Source of the DNA: Thermoguttaceae bacterium
GTDB lineage: Bacteria; Planctomycetota; Planctomycetia; Pirellulales; Thermoguttaceae
DNA: 58,530 nucleotides
Assembly (NCBI GenBank): GCA_017447865.1
Contig: JAFSMO010000018.1
Coordinates: 1-58,530, forward strand
Direction: 5' to 3'
Under the pieces are notes generated by a model. That model was not told where the DNA came from, did no database searches, and worked only from the letters and a program-made list of their open reading frames with translations. The position numbers were made by a program, and so were the translations under genes. Shown here piece by piece: positions 43,687-52,148 of this stretch; the stretch's first letter is position 1, and every line of letters starts with the position of its first letter.

Positions 43687-45588
43687 ATGAAAACTGCTTA
43701 TGAAGTGTTGAAGGATTCCGGCAAGCTGGAAAGAAACGTGATTGCGGCCAAAGTAAACGGTGAAGTCGTTGATCTCACGACTCCCGTCGAGGAAACGGCG
43801 GAAGCGACCGTGACCCCTTTGACGTTCGAGGATGAAGAAGGCAAAAAGGTTTTCTGGCACACCAGTTCCCACGTTCTGGCCGCGGCCGTGAAACGCCTGT
43901 ACCCGGACGTCAAACTGACGATCGGACCCGCGATTGAAGCCGGCTTCTACTACGATTTCGACGCGCCGAGCGGATTCACGGAGGAAATGCTCCGCGCCAT
44001 CGAGAAGGAAATGCAGAAAATCGTCCACGAAAACGCGAAAGAGGAGCGTTTCACCCTTCCGCGCGCCGAGGCGATCGCCCTGATGACCGAGCGGGACGAG
44101 CCGTGGAAAGTCAAACTCATCGAGCGCATCCCGGAGGGCGAGGAGATCTCGTTCTACCGCCAGGGCGAATTCGTGGACCTCTGCGCCGGGCCGCACCTCT
44201 TCGCGACGGGGATGGTCAAGGCGGTCAAGCTGACGCAGACCTCCGGCGCGTACTGGGAAGGAAACGCCCAGAACACGATGCTCCACCGCATTTACGGCAT
44301 TTCGTTCCCGGCCAAGGACCAGCTCAACGCCTACCTCGCCCAGCAGGAAGAAGCCCGCAAGCGCGACCACAACAAATTGGGCCGCGAGATGGAACTCTTC
44401 ACGACGGTCGATTACATCGGCCAGGGGCTCCCGATCATGCTCCCCAAGGGCGCACGCATGATCCAGATCCTCCAGCGTTTCGTCGAGGACGAGGAGCAGA
44501 AGCGCGGCTGGCAGCTGACCAAAACGCCGTTCATGGCCAAGAGCGACCTTTACAAAATCTCCGGCCACTGGGACCACTACAAGGACGGGATGTTCGTCCT
44601 CGGTGACGAGGAAAAGGACGACGAGGTTTTCGCCCTGCGCCCGATGACGTGCCCGTTCCAGTACCAGGCGTACCTGAACCGCGCCCGTTCGTACCGCGAT
44701 CTGCCTCTGCGCTACAACGAGACCTCGACCCTGTTCCGGAACGAGGCCAGCGGCGAGATGCACGGCCTGATCCGCGTCCGCCAGTTCACGATTTCGGAAG
44801 GTCACCTGATGTGCACGCCCTCGCAGCTTGAGGACGAATTCCGCGGCTGCCTGGAGCTGGCGATCTTCATGCTGAAAACGGTCGGCCTGTACGACGACGT
44901 TTCGTACCGGTTCTCCCAGTGGGACCCGAACGACCGTGAGAAGTACATCGGCACGCCGGAACAGTGGAACGAAGCGCAGGACACGATGAAGACCATCCTC
45001 GACGATTTGGGGATCAACTACAAAGTCGGGATCGGCGAGGCGGCGTTCTACGGCCCGAAACTCGACATTCAGATTCGGAACGTCTGGGGCAAAGAGGACA
45101 CGCTGATCACGATCCAGATCGACCAGATGCTGGCCGAGAAGTTCGGGATGGAGTACGTGGACGTGGACGGGACGAAGAAGAACCCGTACATCATTCACCG
45201 CACGTCGCTCGGCTGCTACGAACGGACGCTGGCGCTTCTGATCGAGAAATACGCGGGCGACTTCCCGCTCTGGATCGCGCCGGAGCAGATCCGCATTTTG
45301 CCGGTCACGGACAAATACAACGACTACGCGCAGAGCGTTTGCGAGTCGCTGAAAGCCGCCGGTCTGCGGGCCGAAGTCGATTTCCGGAACGAAAAGATCG
45401 GCTACAAGATCCGTCAGGCGGAGCTTTCGAAGGTCCCGTACATGCTGGTCGTCGGCGAGAAAGAGGCGGAAAGCGGAACCGTCGCGATCCGCTGCCGCAA
45501 GCCGAAGGATAAAGCGAAGGAAGGGACCATGGCGCTGGACGATTTCCTCAAAATGGCCGTGGAGGAAGTCAGAACGCGGGAGAAGTAA
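43687..45588 (+). CDS. thrS: Threonine--tRNA ligase
   Basis: 633 residues from the ATG at 43687. An in-frame ATG at 43678 is rejected because it lies one nt from the AGGA site (43673-43676), whereas 43687 has a normal spacing. Domains: TGS (about 1-60), the editing/second additional domain with HTSSHVLAAAVKRLYP and later CAGPHL, the class II catalytic core with LPIMLPKGARM, MTCPFQYQAY (a Zn ligand Cys), LPLRYNE, GPKLDIQI and the motif-3-like SLGCYERTLALLIE, and the anticodon-binding domain from about 530 (APEQIRILPVTDKY). All expected blocks are present at normal length. Convergent with valS, with a shared terminator. The leader contains a candidate autoregulatory hairpin. Confidence 0.97.
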   Translation: MKTAYEVLKDSGKLERNVIAAKVNGEVVDLTTPVEETAEATVTPLTFEDEEGKKVFWHTSSHVLAAAVKRLYPDVKLTIGPAIEAGFYYDFDAPSGFTEEMLRAIEKEMQKIVHENAKEERFTLPRAEAIALMTERDEPWKVKLIERIPEGEEISFYRQGEFVDLCAGPHLFATGMVKAVKLTQTSGAYWEGNAQNTMLHRIYGISFPAKDQLNAYLAQQEEARKRDHNKLGREMELFTTVDYIGQGLPIMLPKGARMIQILQRFVEDEEQKRGWQLTKTPFMAKSDLYKISGHWDHYKDGMFVLGDEEKDDEVFALRPMTCPFQYQAYLNRARSYRDLPLRYNETSTLFRNEASGEMHGLIRVRQFTISEGHLMCTPSQLEDEFRGCLELAIFMLKTVGLYDDVSYRFSQWDPNDREKYIGTPEQWNEAQDTMKTILDDLGINYKVGIGEAAFYGPKLDIQIRNVWGKEDTLITIQIDQMLAEKFGMEYVDVDGTKKNPYIIHRTSLGCYERTLALLIEKYAGDFPLWIAPEQIRILPVTDKYNDYAQSVCESLKAAGLRAEVDFRNEKIGYKIRQAELSKVPYMLVVGEKEAESGTVAIRCRKPKDKAKEGTMALDDFLKMAVEEVRTREK

Positions 45589-45629
45589 ACCCTCAACGAA
45601 TTCCCTGCTGATTTTCCTTTTGGGATGAA

Positions 45630-45667
45630 AAAAGCGCTGATCGATTCAAGGACCGATCAGCGCTTTT
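45630..45667. terminator. Bidirectional terminator between thrS and valS
   Basis: A perfect 14-bp stem (AAAAGCGCTGATCG / CGATCAGCGCTTTT) with a 10-nt loop, ending in T-rich sequence on both strands. It serves the two convergent synthetase genes. Confidence 0.92.
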
Positions 45668-45702
45668 CTTTATTCAGTGCCGCCGGAACGACGGCGTTTT
45701 GC

Positions 45703-48700
45703 TCATTTCTCCAAGCGGGCGATCGCTTCTTCGACTGCCGCCAGTTGGGCCTTCAGGTCCGCCAGTGACGCGCGCTCGGCGTCCACGACTTTGGCCGGGG
45801 CTTTCGAGGTGAACGCCTCGTTCGAGAGTTTCTTCTCCTTGCCGGTGATGAACCCGATCAGCTTGTCGCGCTGGGCGCGGTTCTTTTTCAGCTCGGCCTC
45901 GACGTCGATCAGGCCCTCCAGATTCACGCCAAGCTCCCAGTTCGCACCGGTCGCGTTCGACGAAAGAGCCGGCATCGCGGCGTTCGGACCGCAGTCCACG
46001 AGCGTCGCCTGAGCCATCGAGCTGAAGTACGGCTTCATCGGAAGCAGCAGCGCGGCCACTTCGTCCGGGCACTTGACCACGAACTGAACGTCCTGCTTGA
46101 CCGGAACATTCTGACGCGAGCGGATTTCACGCACGGCTTTCAGAACGTCCTGGAAAACGACGAACTGCTCTTCGATCGTCGGGTTGATGCGTCCCGCAAA
46201 ATCGACGAACCACGGCGCGCGGACGATGCTTTCCGGCTGCTCGCGGGCCAGATCCTCGGCGGTCAGGCCGCGCTTCGGGGCGACTTTCGCCATCAGGTGC
46301 CAGACTTCCTCCGTGATGAGCGGAATGACCGGGTGCCAGAGCTTCAGCAGCGCGTCGAGCACGTACGCCACGACCCGTTTCGCGGTCGCTTTGAGTTCCG
46401 GCGTCTGGAGGCGGTACTTCACGATCTCGATGTAGTTCGAGCAGAACTCGTCCCACGTGAAGTCGTAGAGCGTCCGGACGCACGTCGCGTAATCGTACCG
46501 TTCCAGCCCCTCGGTGAACATTTTGGCCATCGTGCAGAGCCGGCTCAGGATCCAGCGGTCCTCCATGAAGAGTTCCGAATCGGCGACCGGCTGGAGCGTG
46601 TAATCCGGTTTGGAAACTTCATCCAGGTCTTCCATCAGGTACATCATCACGAAGCGCGAGGCGTTCCACAGTTTGTTGCAGAAGTTACGGCCCATCTCGA
46701 AGCGCTCGGAAATGACCGTCCCGCGCGGCAGGGCGACGTCCTCCTCTTTCTTGGCCCACTGGGTCGAGAAGAACTGCTTGCACTTCGGGCATTTCACGCG
46801 GGGACGAATGCGGTTTTCTTTCGTCTGCTCGACTTTTTCGCCGCAGTGCGGGCACTCGAAATCGACCGGAAGACGCACGTCCTGTGAGTCGGTCGAAAGC
46901 CACGCGACGCCCAGACGAAGCGCGTCGGCGCCGTATTTCTGGATCACGTCGATCGGGTCAATGCCGTTTCCTTTCGACTTGCTCATCGTTTCCCCGTATT
47001 TGTCGAGGATCTTCGGGTGGATGAAGACGTTCGGGAACGGAATGTCGCCGCAGTTCTGCAGACCGGCGAGCACCATGCGGGCGACCCAAAGCGTGATGAT
47101 GTCGCGGCTCGTGATCAGGACGCTCGTCGGGTAGTAGTATTTCAGGTCCTCGGACTGCTCCGGCCAGCCAAGCGTCGAGTGCGGCCAAAGCGCGGAGCTG
47201 AACCACGTGTCGAGCACGTCGTCGTCCTGCACGAGCGTGTAGCCCGGGATCACGTCGGCGTTCATTTCCCCTTCACGCAGGCAGATCCACCACTCTTTTC
47301 CTTCTTCGTCCCAGACCCATTTGACGTCGGAGCGGCCGGCAAAAGCCGCGGCCAGTTCCGCCTCGGTGGGCATTTTGTCGGAGCCATCCACCGCGCGGAC
47401 GTACCAGATCGGAATGCGGTGGCCCCACCAGAGCTGACGGCCGATCGGCCAGTCGCGCTTTTCGGAGAGCCAGTCGAGGTACGTCCTGGAGTAGCGTTCC
47501 GGGAAGATCTTCACGCGGCCGTCCGTCACGGCGTCCATCGCGCTCTGGGCCAGGTCGGCCATGCGGACGAACCACTGGTCGTTCAGGAACGGCTCGATGA
47601 TGGTTTTGGAACGGTCACTGACCGGGACTTCATGCTCGTGTTCTTCGACCTTCACCAGCACGCCGGCGGCTTCCAGATCGGCCACCATCAGGTCACGGGC
47701 GTCGAGCATTTTCATCCCGACGTACTTTTCCGGGACCGTGCGGCTCAATTCGGGCGCGTCGGCCGTGATGTTGGTGAACTTCTTGCCGTCCCACGTGTAA
47801 ACGCTGGCTTCCGCGGCGAGGGTCCCGTCTTTCTTCATGATACTGATGAACGGAACGCGCGTGCGTTTGCCCACTTCAAAGTCGTTCGGGTCGTGGGCGG
47901 GCGTGATTTTCACGCAGCCGGTCCCCATTTCGGGTTTCGCCCAAATGTCGGCCACGAGCGGAATTTCACGGTTGGCGAGCGGCAGGAGGAGCTTCTTGCC
48001 CGCCTTGGCCATCGCGGCCAGTTTTTCGAGGAGTTCCAGATGCGTCTCGCGTCGCTTCAGAAGGGCTTCCAGCTTGGCTTCCAGTTCGTCTTTCTCGGCG
48101 TCCTTGGCGTCGGCCAGCGCGTCACGGAGCTGCTTCTCCAGAAGGTCGAGCTGCTTGCGCGGCTCGGGGTGGCACGCGACGCACGTATCGCCGAGCATCG
48201 TTTCCGGACGGGTCGTCGCGACGGTCACGAATTCCAGGTCGCCTGGCTGCGGGTCGATGACGGGGTAGTTCAGGTACCAGAAATGCCCGGCCTGCGTTTC
48301 GTTATTGATCTCATCATCGCTCACGGCGGTCTGAAGGGCGGCGTCCCAGTTCACGAGTTTCTTGCCGCGGTAGATCAGGCCTTTTTCGAAGAACGTGAAG
48401 AACGTGTTGCGCACCGCCCGCGCACAGACGGGGTCGAGCGTGAAACGCAGACGGTCCCAGTCGCAGCTGACGGAGAGTTTTTTGAGCTGGCCGATGATGC
48501 GTTTTTCGAAGGAATCTTTCCAGTCCCAGATGCGCTTGACCATCGCGTCGCGCCCGATGTCGTTGCGGGTCAGGCCCTCTTCCTCACGGAGTTTTTTCTC
48601 GACCATGGCCTGCGTGGCGATGCCGGCGTGGTCGGTGCCGGGGATCCAGAGCGCCTCGAAGCCCTGCATCCGTTTCATGCGGACGAGAATGTCCTGCAAC

Positions 48701-48888
48701 GTATTATTCAGGGCGTGCCCCATGTGCAGCGCGCCCGTGACGTTCGGCGGCGGAATCACGATCGTGAACGGTTTTTTGTCCGGGTTTGGCGTACTATGGA
48801 AAAGTTTGTTCTCTTCCCAATAGGGGTACCACCGTTCCCACGCGGTTTGAAAGTCGTACTGTTTTGGAAGTTCAAAGGATTCGGCCAT
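45703..48888 (-). CDS. valS: Valine--tRNA ligase with two unusual insertions
   Basis: 1061 residues from the ATG at 48888 (AGGTG about 8 nt upstream); the frame could also begin at a GTG at 48897. Class I synthetase: HIGH-type HMGH, editing-domain TTRPETMLGD, KMSKS-type TMSKSKGNGIDP, the anticodon-binding domain, and the C-terminal coiled-coil arm (about 990-1061) with the tRNA-binding Lys/Arg pattern. Typical ValS is 880-950 residues. The excess lies in two inserts: a charged coiled coil of about 55 residues in the editing domain right after TCVACHPEP (48165-47998), and a zinc ribbon (CPHC, then CPKC; 46857-46768) after the KMSKS region. Its promoter is at 48938-48965. Confidence 0.96.
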   Translation of the reverse strand: MAESFELPKQYDFQTAWERWYPYWEENKLFHSTPNPDKKPFTIVIPPPNVTGALHMGHALNNTLQDILVRMKRMQGFEALWIPGTDHAGIATQAMVEKKLREEEGLTRNDIGRDAMVKRIWDWKDSFEKRIIGQLKKLSVSCDWDRLRFTLDPVCARAVRNTFFTFFEKGLIYRGKKLVNWDAALQTAVSDDEINNETQAGHFWYLNYPVIDPQPGDLEFVTVATTRPETMLGDTCVACHPEPRKQLDLLEKQLRDALADAKDAEKDELEAKLEALLKRRETHLELLEKLAAMAKAGKKLLLPLANREIPLVADIWAKPEMGTGCVKITPAHDPNDFEVGKRTRVPFISIMKKDGTLAAEASVYTWDGKKFTNITADAPELSRTVPEKYVGMKMLDARDLMVADLEAAGVLVKVEEHEHEVPVSDRSKTIIEPFLNDQWFVRMADLAQSAMDAVTDGRVKIFPERYSRTYLDWLSEKRDWPIGRQLWWGHRIPIWYVRAVDGSDKMPTEAELAAAFAGRSDVKWVWDEEGKEWWICLREGEMNADVIPGYTLVQDDDVLDTWFSSALWPHSTLGWPEQSEDLKYYYPTSVLITSRDIITLWVARMVLAGLQNCGDIPFPNVFIHPKILDKYGETMSKSKGNGIDPIDVIQKYGADALRLGVAWLSTDSQDVRLPVDFECPHCGEKVEQTKENRIRPRVKCPKCKQFFSTQWAKKEEDVALPRGTVISERFEMGRNFCNKLWNASRFVMMYLMEDLDEVSKPDYTLQPVADSELFMEDRWILSRLCTMAKMFTEGLERYDYATCVRTLYDFTWDEFCSNYIEIVKYRLQTPELKATAKRVVAYVLDALLKLWHPVIPLITEEVWHLMAKVAPKRGLTAEDLAREQPESIVRAPWFVDFAGRINPTIEEQFVVFQDVLKAVREIRSRQNVPVKQDVQFVVKCPDEVAALLLPMKPYFSSMAQATLVDCGPNAAMPALSSNATGANWELGVNLEGLIDVEAELKKNRAQRDKLIGFITGKEKKLSNEAFTSKAPAKVVDAERASLADLKAQLAAVEEAIARLEK

Positions 48889-48937
48889 TTCAAGCACCTG
48901 TCACGTCAAGAGGAAGTAAATAAAAAAATTCGAGACT

Positions 48938-48965
48938 ATTATACCGCGAATCGGATTTAATTCAA
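48938..48965 (-). promoter_or_regulatory. Sigma70-type promoter of valS
   Basis: Minus strand: TTGAAT (48965-48960), 16-nt spacer, TATAAT (48943-48938), with CCCCCTC before the -35. The predicted leader is about 43 nt. Confidence 0.7.
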
Positions 48966-48985
48966 GAGGGGGCACTTCCAGAATT

Positions 48986-49077
48986 ACGGGGACGACGCTT
49001 CCAGCGTCGTCAACAGCCCCTCTGGGGCTGTGGCGGCCGGGCCGCCGTCATGATTTACGGGGGCATCACTGCCCCCG
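48986..49077. repeat. Composite palindromic intergenic repeat, copy 2
   Basis: Four hairpins in a row: GACGACGCT-TCC-AGCGTCGTC, ACAGCCCC-TCT-GGGGCTGT, GGCGGCC-G-GGCCGCC and CGGGGGCA-TCAC-TGCCCCCG (49058-49077). The first 26 nt occur inverted at 23348-23373 with one mismatch. The last hairpin plus GCTCGCC matches 23232-23258 with a compensatory pair change. It begins 18 nt past the stop of the isomerase-like gene and lies upstream of the valS promoter. Confidence 0.8.
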
Positions 49078-49094
49078 CTCGCCTATTAATCAGA

Positions 49095-50063
49095 TCATTT
49101 CCCGGCGATGATCAGGTCCAGATCGGCGCTCTTCTTCGCGATCGGGTCGCTGCCGCCTTCGATCGTCATGTATCCGCTGTAACCAATGTCCTCGATCGCC
49201 TGACGAACGACCGGCCAGTTCACGCTCCCGGAGCGGATCTCGCAGAAACCGCCGAAACCGCCGCAGTCCGGGTCGTCCAGGTTGAGTTTGAAGTCCTTCA
49301 CGTGGAACTTCGCGATCTTGTTTCCCAGCGCGTAGATGTACTCTTCCGGCTTCGCGTACTTCACGTGGTTGCCAATGTCAAAGTAGGCCATCACCCACGG
49401 ATTGTCGAAGTACTTCACGAAAGCGGCGTACAGGGCCGGCGTGACCCAGAGATTGTTCCAGACGTTTTCCAGCGCGATTTTCACGCCCGTCTTTTCGGCG
49501 ACCGGGATCAGCTTCTTCACGGCTTCGATGCTGGCTTTCGTCGCGACGTTCTGCGCCTCGATGTAGGCCGCGTAGGGCGTGTTGTCGCCGTCCACCACCT
49601 TGGAGACCATCAGCGTGTCCGGGTCGAACTCGATCTTGAATTCACGCGGTTTCGGCATCACGCCGCCCGTACGGCACGGAACGGTGAGCAGGGCGGTTCC
49701 GCCGTAAGCGGCCGTCACTTCCAGCGCGTGGGTGAGGTTTTCAATGTCTTTGTCGAACGAGTCCGGATTGTTCACGTTGGCCCAGCCGAACAGGACGGAG
49801 TGGATCGGCATGCCGATCGATTCGGCCATTTTGCGGGCTTCGGCGGCCTGCTCGACGGAGCATTTCCAGTCGGAGGCTTCGGCGCCCTGGAAGCCGTTGC
49901 GTTTCCAGCCTTCCAGCGTGTCCTTGTCCGGGAAGCCGCAGATGAGGGCCTTCTTGAGCTGGGTTTTCCACTGCTTCTCCTCGGCGGAGGCAATGGGCAG
50001 ACGGCTGCACGACGCGGCAGCGGTCAGGATCATCGCATTCTTGAGAAAATCACGACGTTTCAT
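49095..50063 (-). CDS. Exported TIM-barrel sugar isomerase/epimerase-like protein
   Basis: 322 residues. MKRRDFLKNAMILTAAASCSRLPIASA is a twin-arginine signal (RRDFLK). It also contains a Cys, but not in a clear lipobox. The barrel follows the xylose-isomerase-like pattern: KALICGFPD, GFQGAEASDW, VKIALENVWNNLWVTP (metal-binding Glu), WVMAYFDIGNHVKYAKP (Asp/His), IAKFHVKDFKL (His) and GYMTIEGGS (Glu). Function: isomerisation or epimerisation of an unidentified sugar outside the cytoplasm. It is similar in kind to the gene at 23385 but is not a close copy. The leader has a TCTCCTG-rich stretch and no obvious promoter. A palindromic repeat follows the stop. Confidence 0.8.
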   Translation of the reverse strand: MKRRDFLKNAMILTAAASCSRLPIASAEEKQWKTQLKKALICGFPDKDTLEGWKRNGFQGAEASDWKCSVEQAAEARKMAESIGMPIHSVLFGWANVNNPDSFDKDIENLTHALEVTAAYGGTALLTVPCRTGGVMPKPREFKIEFDPDTLMVSKVVDGDNTPYAAYIEAQNVATKASIEAVKKLIPVAEKTGVKIALENVWNNLWVTPALYAAFVKYFDNPWVMAYFDIGNHVKYAKPEEYIYALGNKIAKFHVKDFKLNLDDPDCGGFGGFCEIRSGSVNWPVVRQAIEDIGYSGYMTIEGGSDPIAKKSADLDLIIAGK

Positions 50064-50135
50064 GGTAAAATCTCCTGTAAAAAAAGGAAGGGGTTTGAAA
50101 AAAAATGTTGTACGGGGGACGGCGTTTTCGCCGTC

Positions 50136-52070
50136 TTAAAATGGGAATGTGGAATTGAAAATCTCGGGGAAGTGGCTGAAAACGTTCTCCCCGGAAGGCG
50201 CTGTTTCGGCCTCGTCCGACGGATCGGGGAACATGAGGACACGAAAGCCAAGGCAGCAGTGACTCGCAAAAGTCGCACACGAGTAGCGGCTTGCGGAGGT
50301 ACAGTAATTGGTGGGGCTGATACAGCAACCGCCGCGAATCACACGATTGGAGGACCAGCTCGTGTTTTCCGGGTCGATCGATGGGGATTTGGAGTAGTAA
50401 TTCTTGGCATAAAAGTCCGCGCACCACTCCCAAACGTTGCCGTGCATATCGTACAGGCCCCAGTTGTTCGGGCGTTTCATGCGTACTTCCTGCGTGACTG
50501 AGCTCGAATTGAACATGTACCACGCCATGGAATCCAGGTCGCCGGCGTAATCGCCCGTCGTGCCGGCCCGGCAGGCGTATTCCCACTGGGCTTCGGTGGG
50601 AAGTTTTATCGTCCGCCCCAGTTTCTGACCCAATTGGTGGCAAAAATCCCGGCACTTTTTCCAGCGGACCTGTTCGACCGGCTTCTGGAAATTATTGGCT
50701 GGGATGAAAAGACCTTTTTGATGGTAGCTGGGATTTTTACCCATCAGCTTCATCCACATCGCTTGCGTGACGGGAGTCTCCAGGAGCCAGAATCCCTGCG
50801 TCAGCGTGACCCTGTGGACCGGGCTGGTATCGCTGCTAAACATGGATTCCCGGCCCATCATAAACTCGCCGGGCGGGCACCAGCGGAAGGCGTACTCGAT
50901 CCCGTCCGCTTGCAGGACCTGGCGGGAGCCTGGCGTGAGCACTCCCGGAGCCGCCGTCCCTGAACCCATTTTATGGGGTTTTCCGTTTGAGGTTCCCTGA
51001 TTCATGGAACACTTAAAATTCACGTTACTTCCGTTAATGATGTGAATGATTGTTTCAGGGAAAGTGGTCTCCTCGTGGAAATTTTCCTGCTCTTCTTGAC
51101 GTTTGGCCTCTTCTTCCGCTTTTTCCTCGGCGATCCGGGCGTTAATGTCATCATAGACCAGGGAGTCATCATAGACCGGAGGTTGGGTCGATGGCTCGGA
51201 AAACGTGACCCCCGTCAGCGCGTTGATGAACTCGCGGCACGTAGCGAAACGGTCTTTCCGGTCTTTGGAAAGGGCGCACATGATCGCCGCGTTCATGTTG
51301 GGCGGAATATTTTTGATCGGTTCCGGCTGGTCCTGAAGCACCGCCATACGGAGGATGGCCACGTCATGGATCTGGAACGGCAAACGGCCCGAGTAAAGCT
51401 GGTACGCCACCACGCCCAGCGCGTACTGGTCGGTCTGGCCGTCCTGAAACTGGCCGCGCCACTGTTCCGGGGCCATGTACGGGCGTGTGCCCGAGGTGCG
51501 GCACGCCGTGGACGAAGTGTTTTGCGAGATCGAATTCTGGATCTCCGCAGCGAGGCCGAAGTCGATCAGGAGCACGTCGCCGTTCGTCTCGATGAAAATG
51601 TTCGAGGGCTTCACGTCACGGTGCATCACCCGTTTCGAGTGGGCGTAGTCCAGCGCATCGGCGACTTTCGCGAGGACTTCGGGGATCCGCTCCGGCGGGA
51701 GTTTCATCTCGTCGAGCGTCTGGCCGTCGAGCCACTTTTTGACGATGAAATAGCCGAAAGTCTCGTCTTTTTCAAGACCGTAAACCGGGCCGATGTTCTG
51801 GTGATTCAGGGCCTGGACCGTCTGGAAAACGGTTTTCACCTGGGCCATCGCACTTTCCGAGTGCCGGATCTCCGGAGGGATGAATTTCAGCGCGACCCAC
51901 CGCTCGCCGATCAGGTCCCACGCCTTCCAGACGATGCCCATGCCGCCGGCCCCGGCTTCTTTTTCGAGGCGGTACTTTTCGCAGAGTGTCAGCCCGGGGG
52001 TGAGTTCACGAAGCTGGAAATCATCCGGGATCGTTGCGTCCAGGTCGAAAGTGTCGTCGAAATGGCTCAT
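50136..52070 (-). CDS. Ser/Thr protein kinase fused to SUMF1/FGE-type domain
   Basis: 644 residues, no signal or membrane segment. Residues 28-285 are a complete Hanks-type kinase: Gly-loop GAGGMG, Lys62 (VALKF), catalytic HRDVKPSN (150-157), DFG (170-172), APEQ, and the regulatory-type SALSKDRKDRF region. A charged helix with KAEEEAKRQEEQ (about 310-335) links to a SUMF1-type domain (about 370-614): FRWCPPGEFMMG, TPVTQAMWMKLMGKNPS, LPTEAQWEYACRAGT, NVWEWCADFY and GFRVLMF. The final block has six Cys within 25 residues (582-606), but the Cys that binds copper in active formylglycine enzymes is replaced by Ser, so the domain may be a ligand-binding fold. This fusion is common in planctomycetes. 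No Shine-Dalgarno; promoter at 52113-52140. Confidence 0.92.
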   Translation of the reverse strand: MSHFDDTFDLDATIPDDFQLRELTPGLTLCEKYRLEKEAGAGGMGIVWKAWDLIGERWVALKFIPPEIRHSESAMAQVKTVFQTVQALNHQNIGPVYGLEKDETFGYFIVKKWLDGQTLDEMKLPPERIPEVLAKVADALDYAHSKRVMHRDVKPSNIFIETNGDVLLIDFGLAAEIQNSISQNTSSTACRTSGTRPYMAPEQWRGQFQDGQTDQYALGVVAYQLYSGRLPFQIHDVAILRMAVLQDQPEPIKNIPPNMNAAIMCALSKDRKDRFATCREFINALTGVTFSEPSTQPPVYDDSLVYDDINARIAEEKAEEEAKRQEEQENFHEETTFPETIIHIINGSNVNFKCSMNQGTSNGKPHKMGSGTAAPGVLTPGSRQVLQADGIEYAFRWCPPGEFMMGRESMFSSDTSPVHRVTLTQGFWLLETPVTQAMWMKLMGKNPSYHQKGLFIPANNFQKPVEQVRWKKCRDFCHQLGQKLGRTIKLPTEAQWEYACRAGTTGDYAGDLDSMAWYMFNSSSVTQEVRMKRPNNWGLYDMHGNVWEWCADFYAKNYYSKSPSIDPENTSWSSNRVIRGGCCISPTNYCTSASRYSCATFASHCCLGFRVLMFPDPSDEAETAPSGENVFSHFPEIFNSTFPF

Positions 52071-52112
52071 TTTGTTTTAAAATTTACTGGTTTGAAAAAC
52101 GGAATTTCTTTC

Positions 52113-52140
52113 ATTTTACAAAAATTCCAGTCGAACGCAA
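52113..52140 (-). promoter_or_regulatory. Sigma70-type promoter for the kinase gene
   Basis: Minus strand: TTGCGT (52140-52135), 16-nt spacer, TAAAAT (52118-52113), with CCCCTCC before the -35. It lies 8 nt beyond the end of the lipoprotein coding region at 52149, so the kinase has its own start. The leader is about 36 nt with no ribosome site. Confidence 0.45.
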
Positions 52141-52148
52141 GGAGGGGA

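Noticed and set aside
43609..43689. T-box riboswitch upstream of thrS
   Set aside because: The leader is only about 63 nt, with no specifier loop, T-box bulge or terminator/antiterminator pair.
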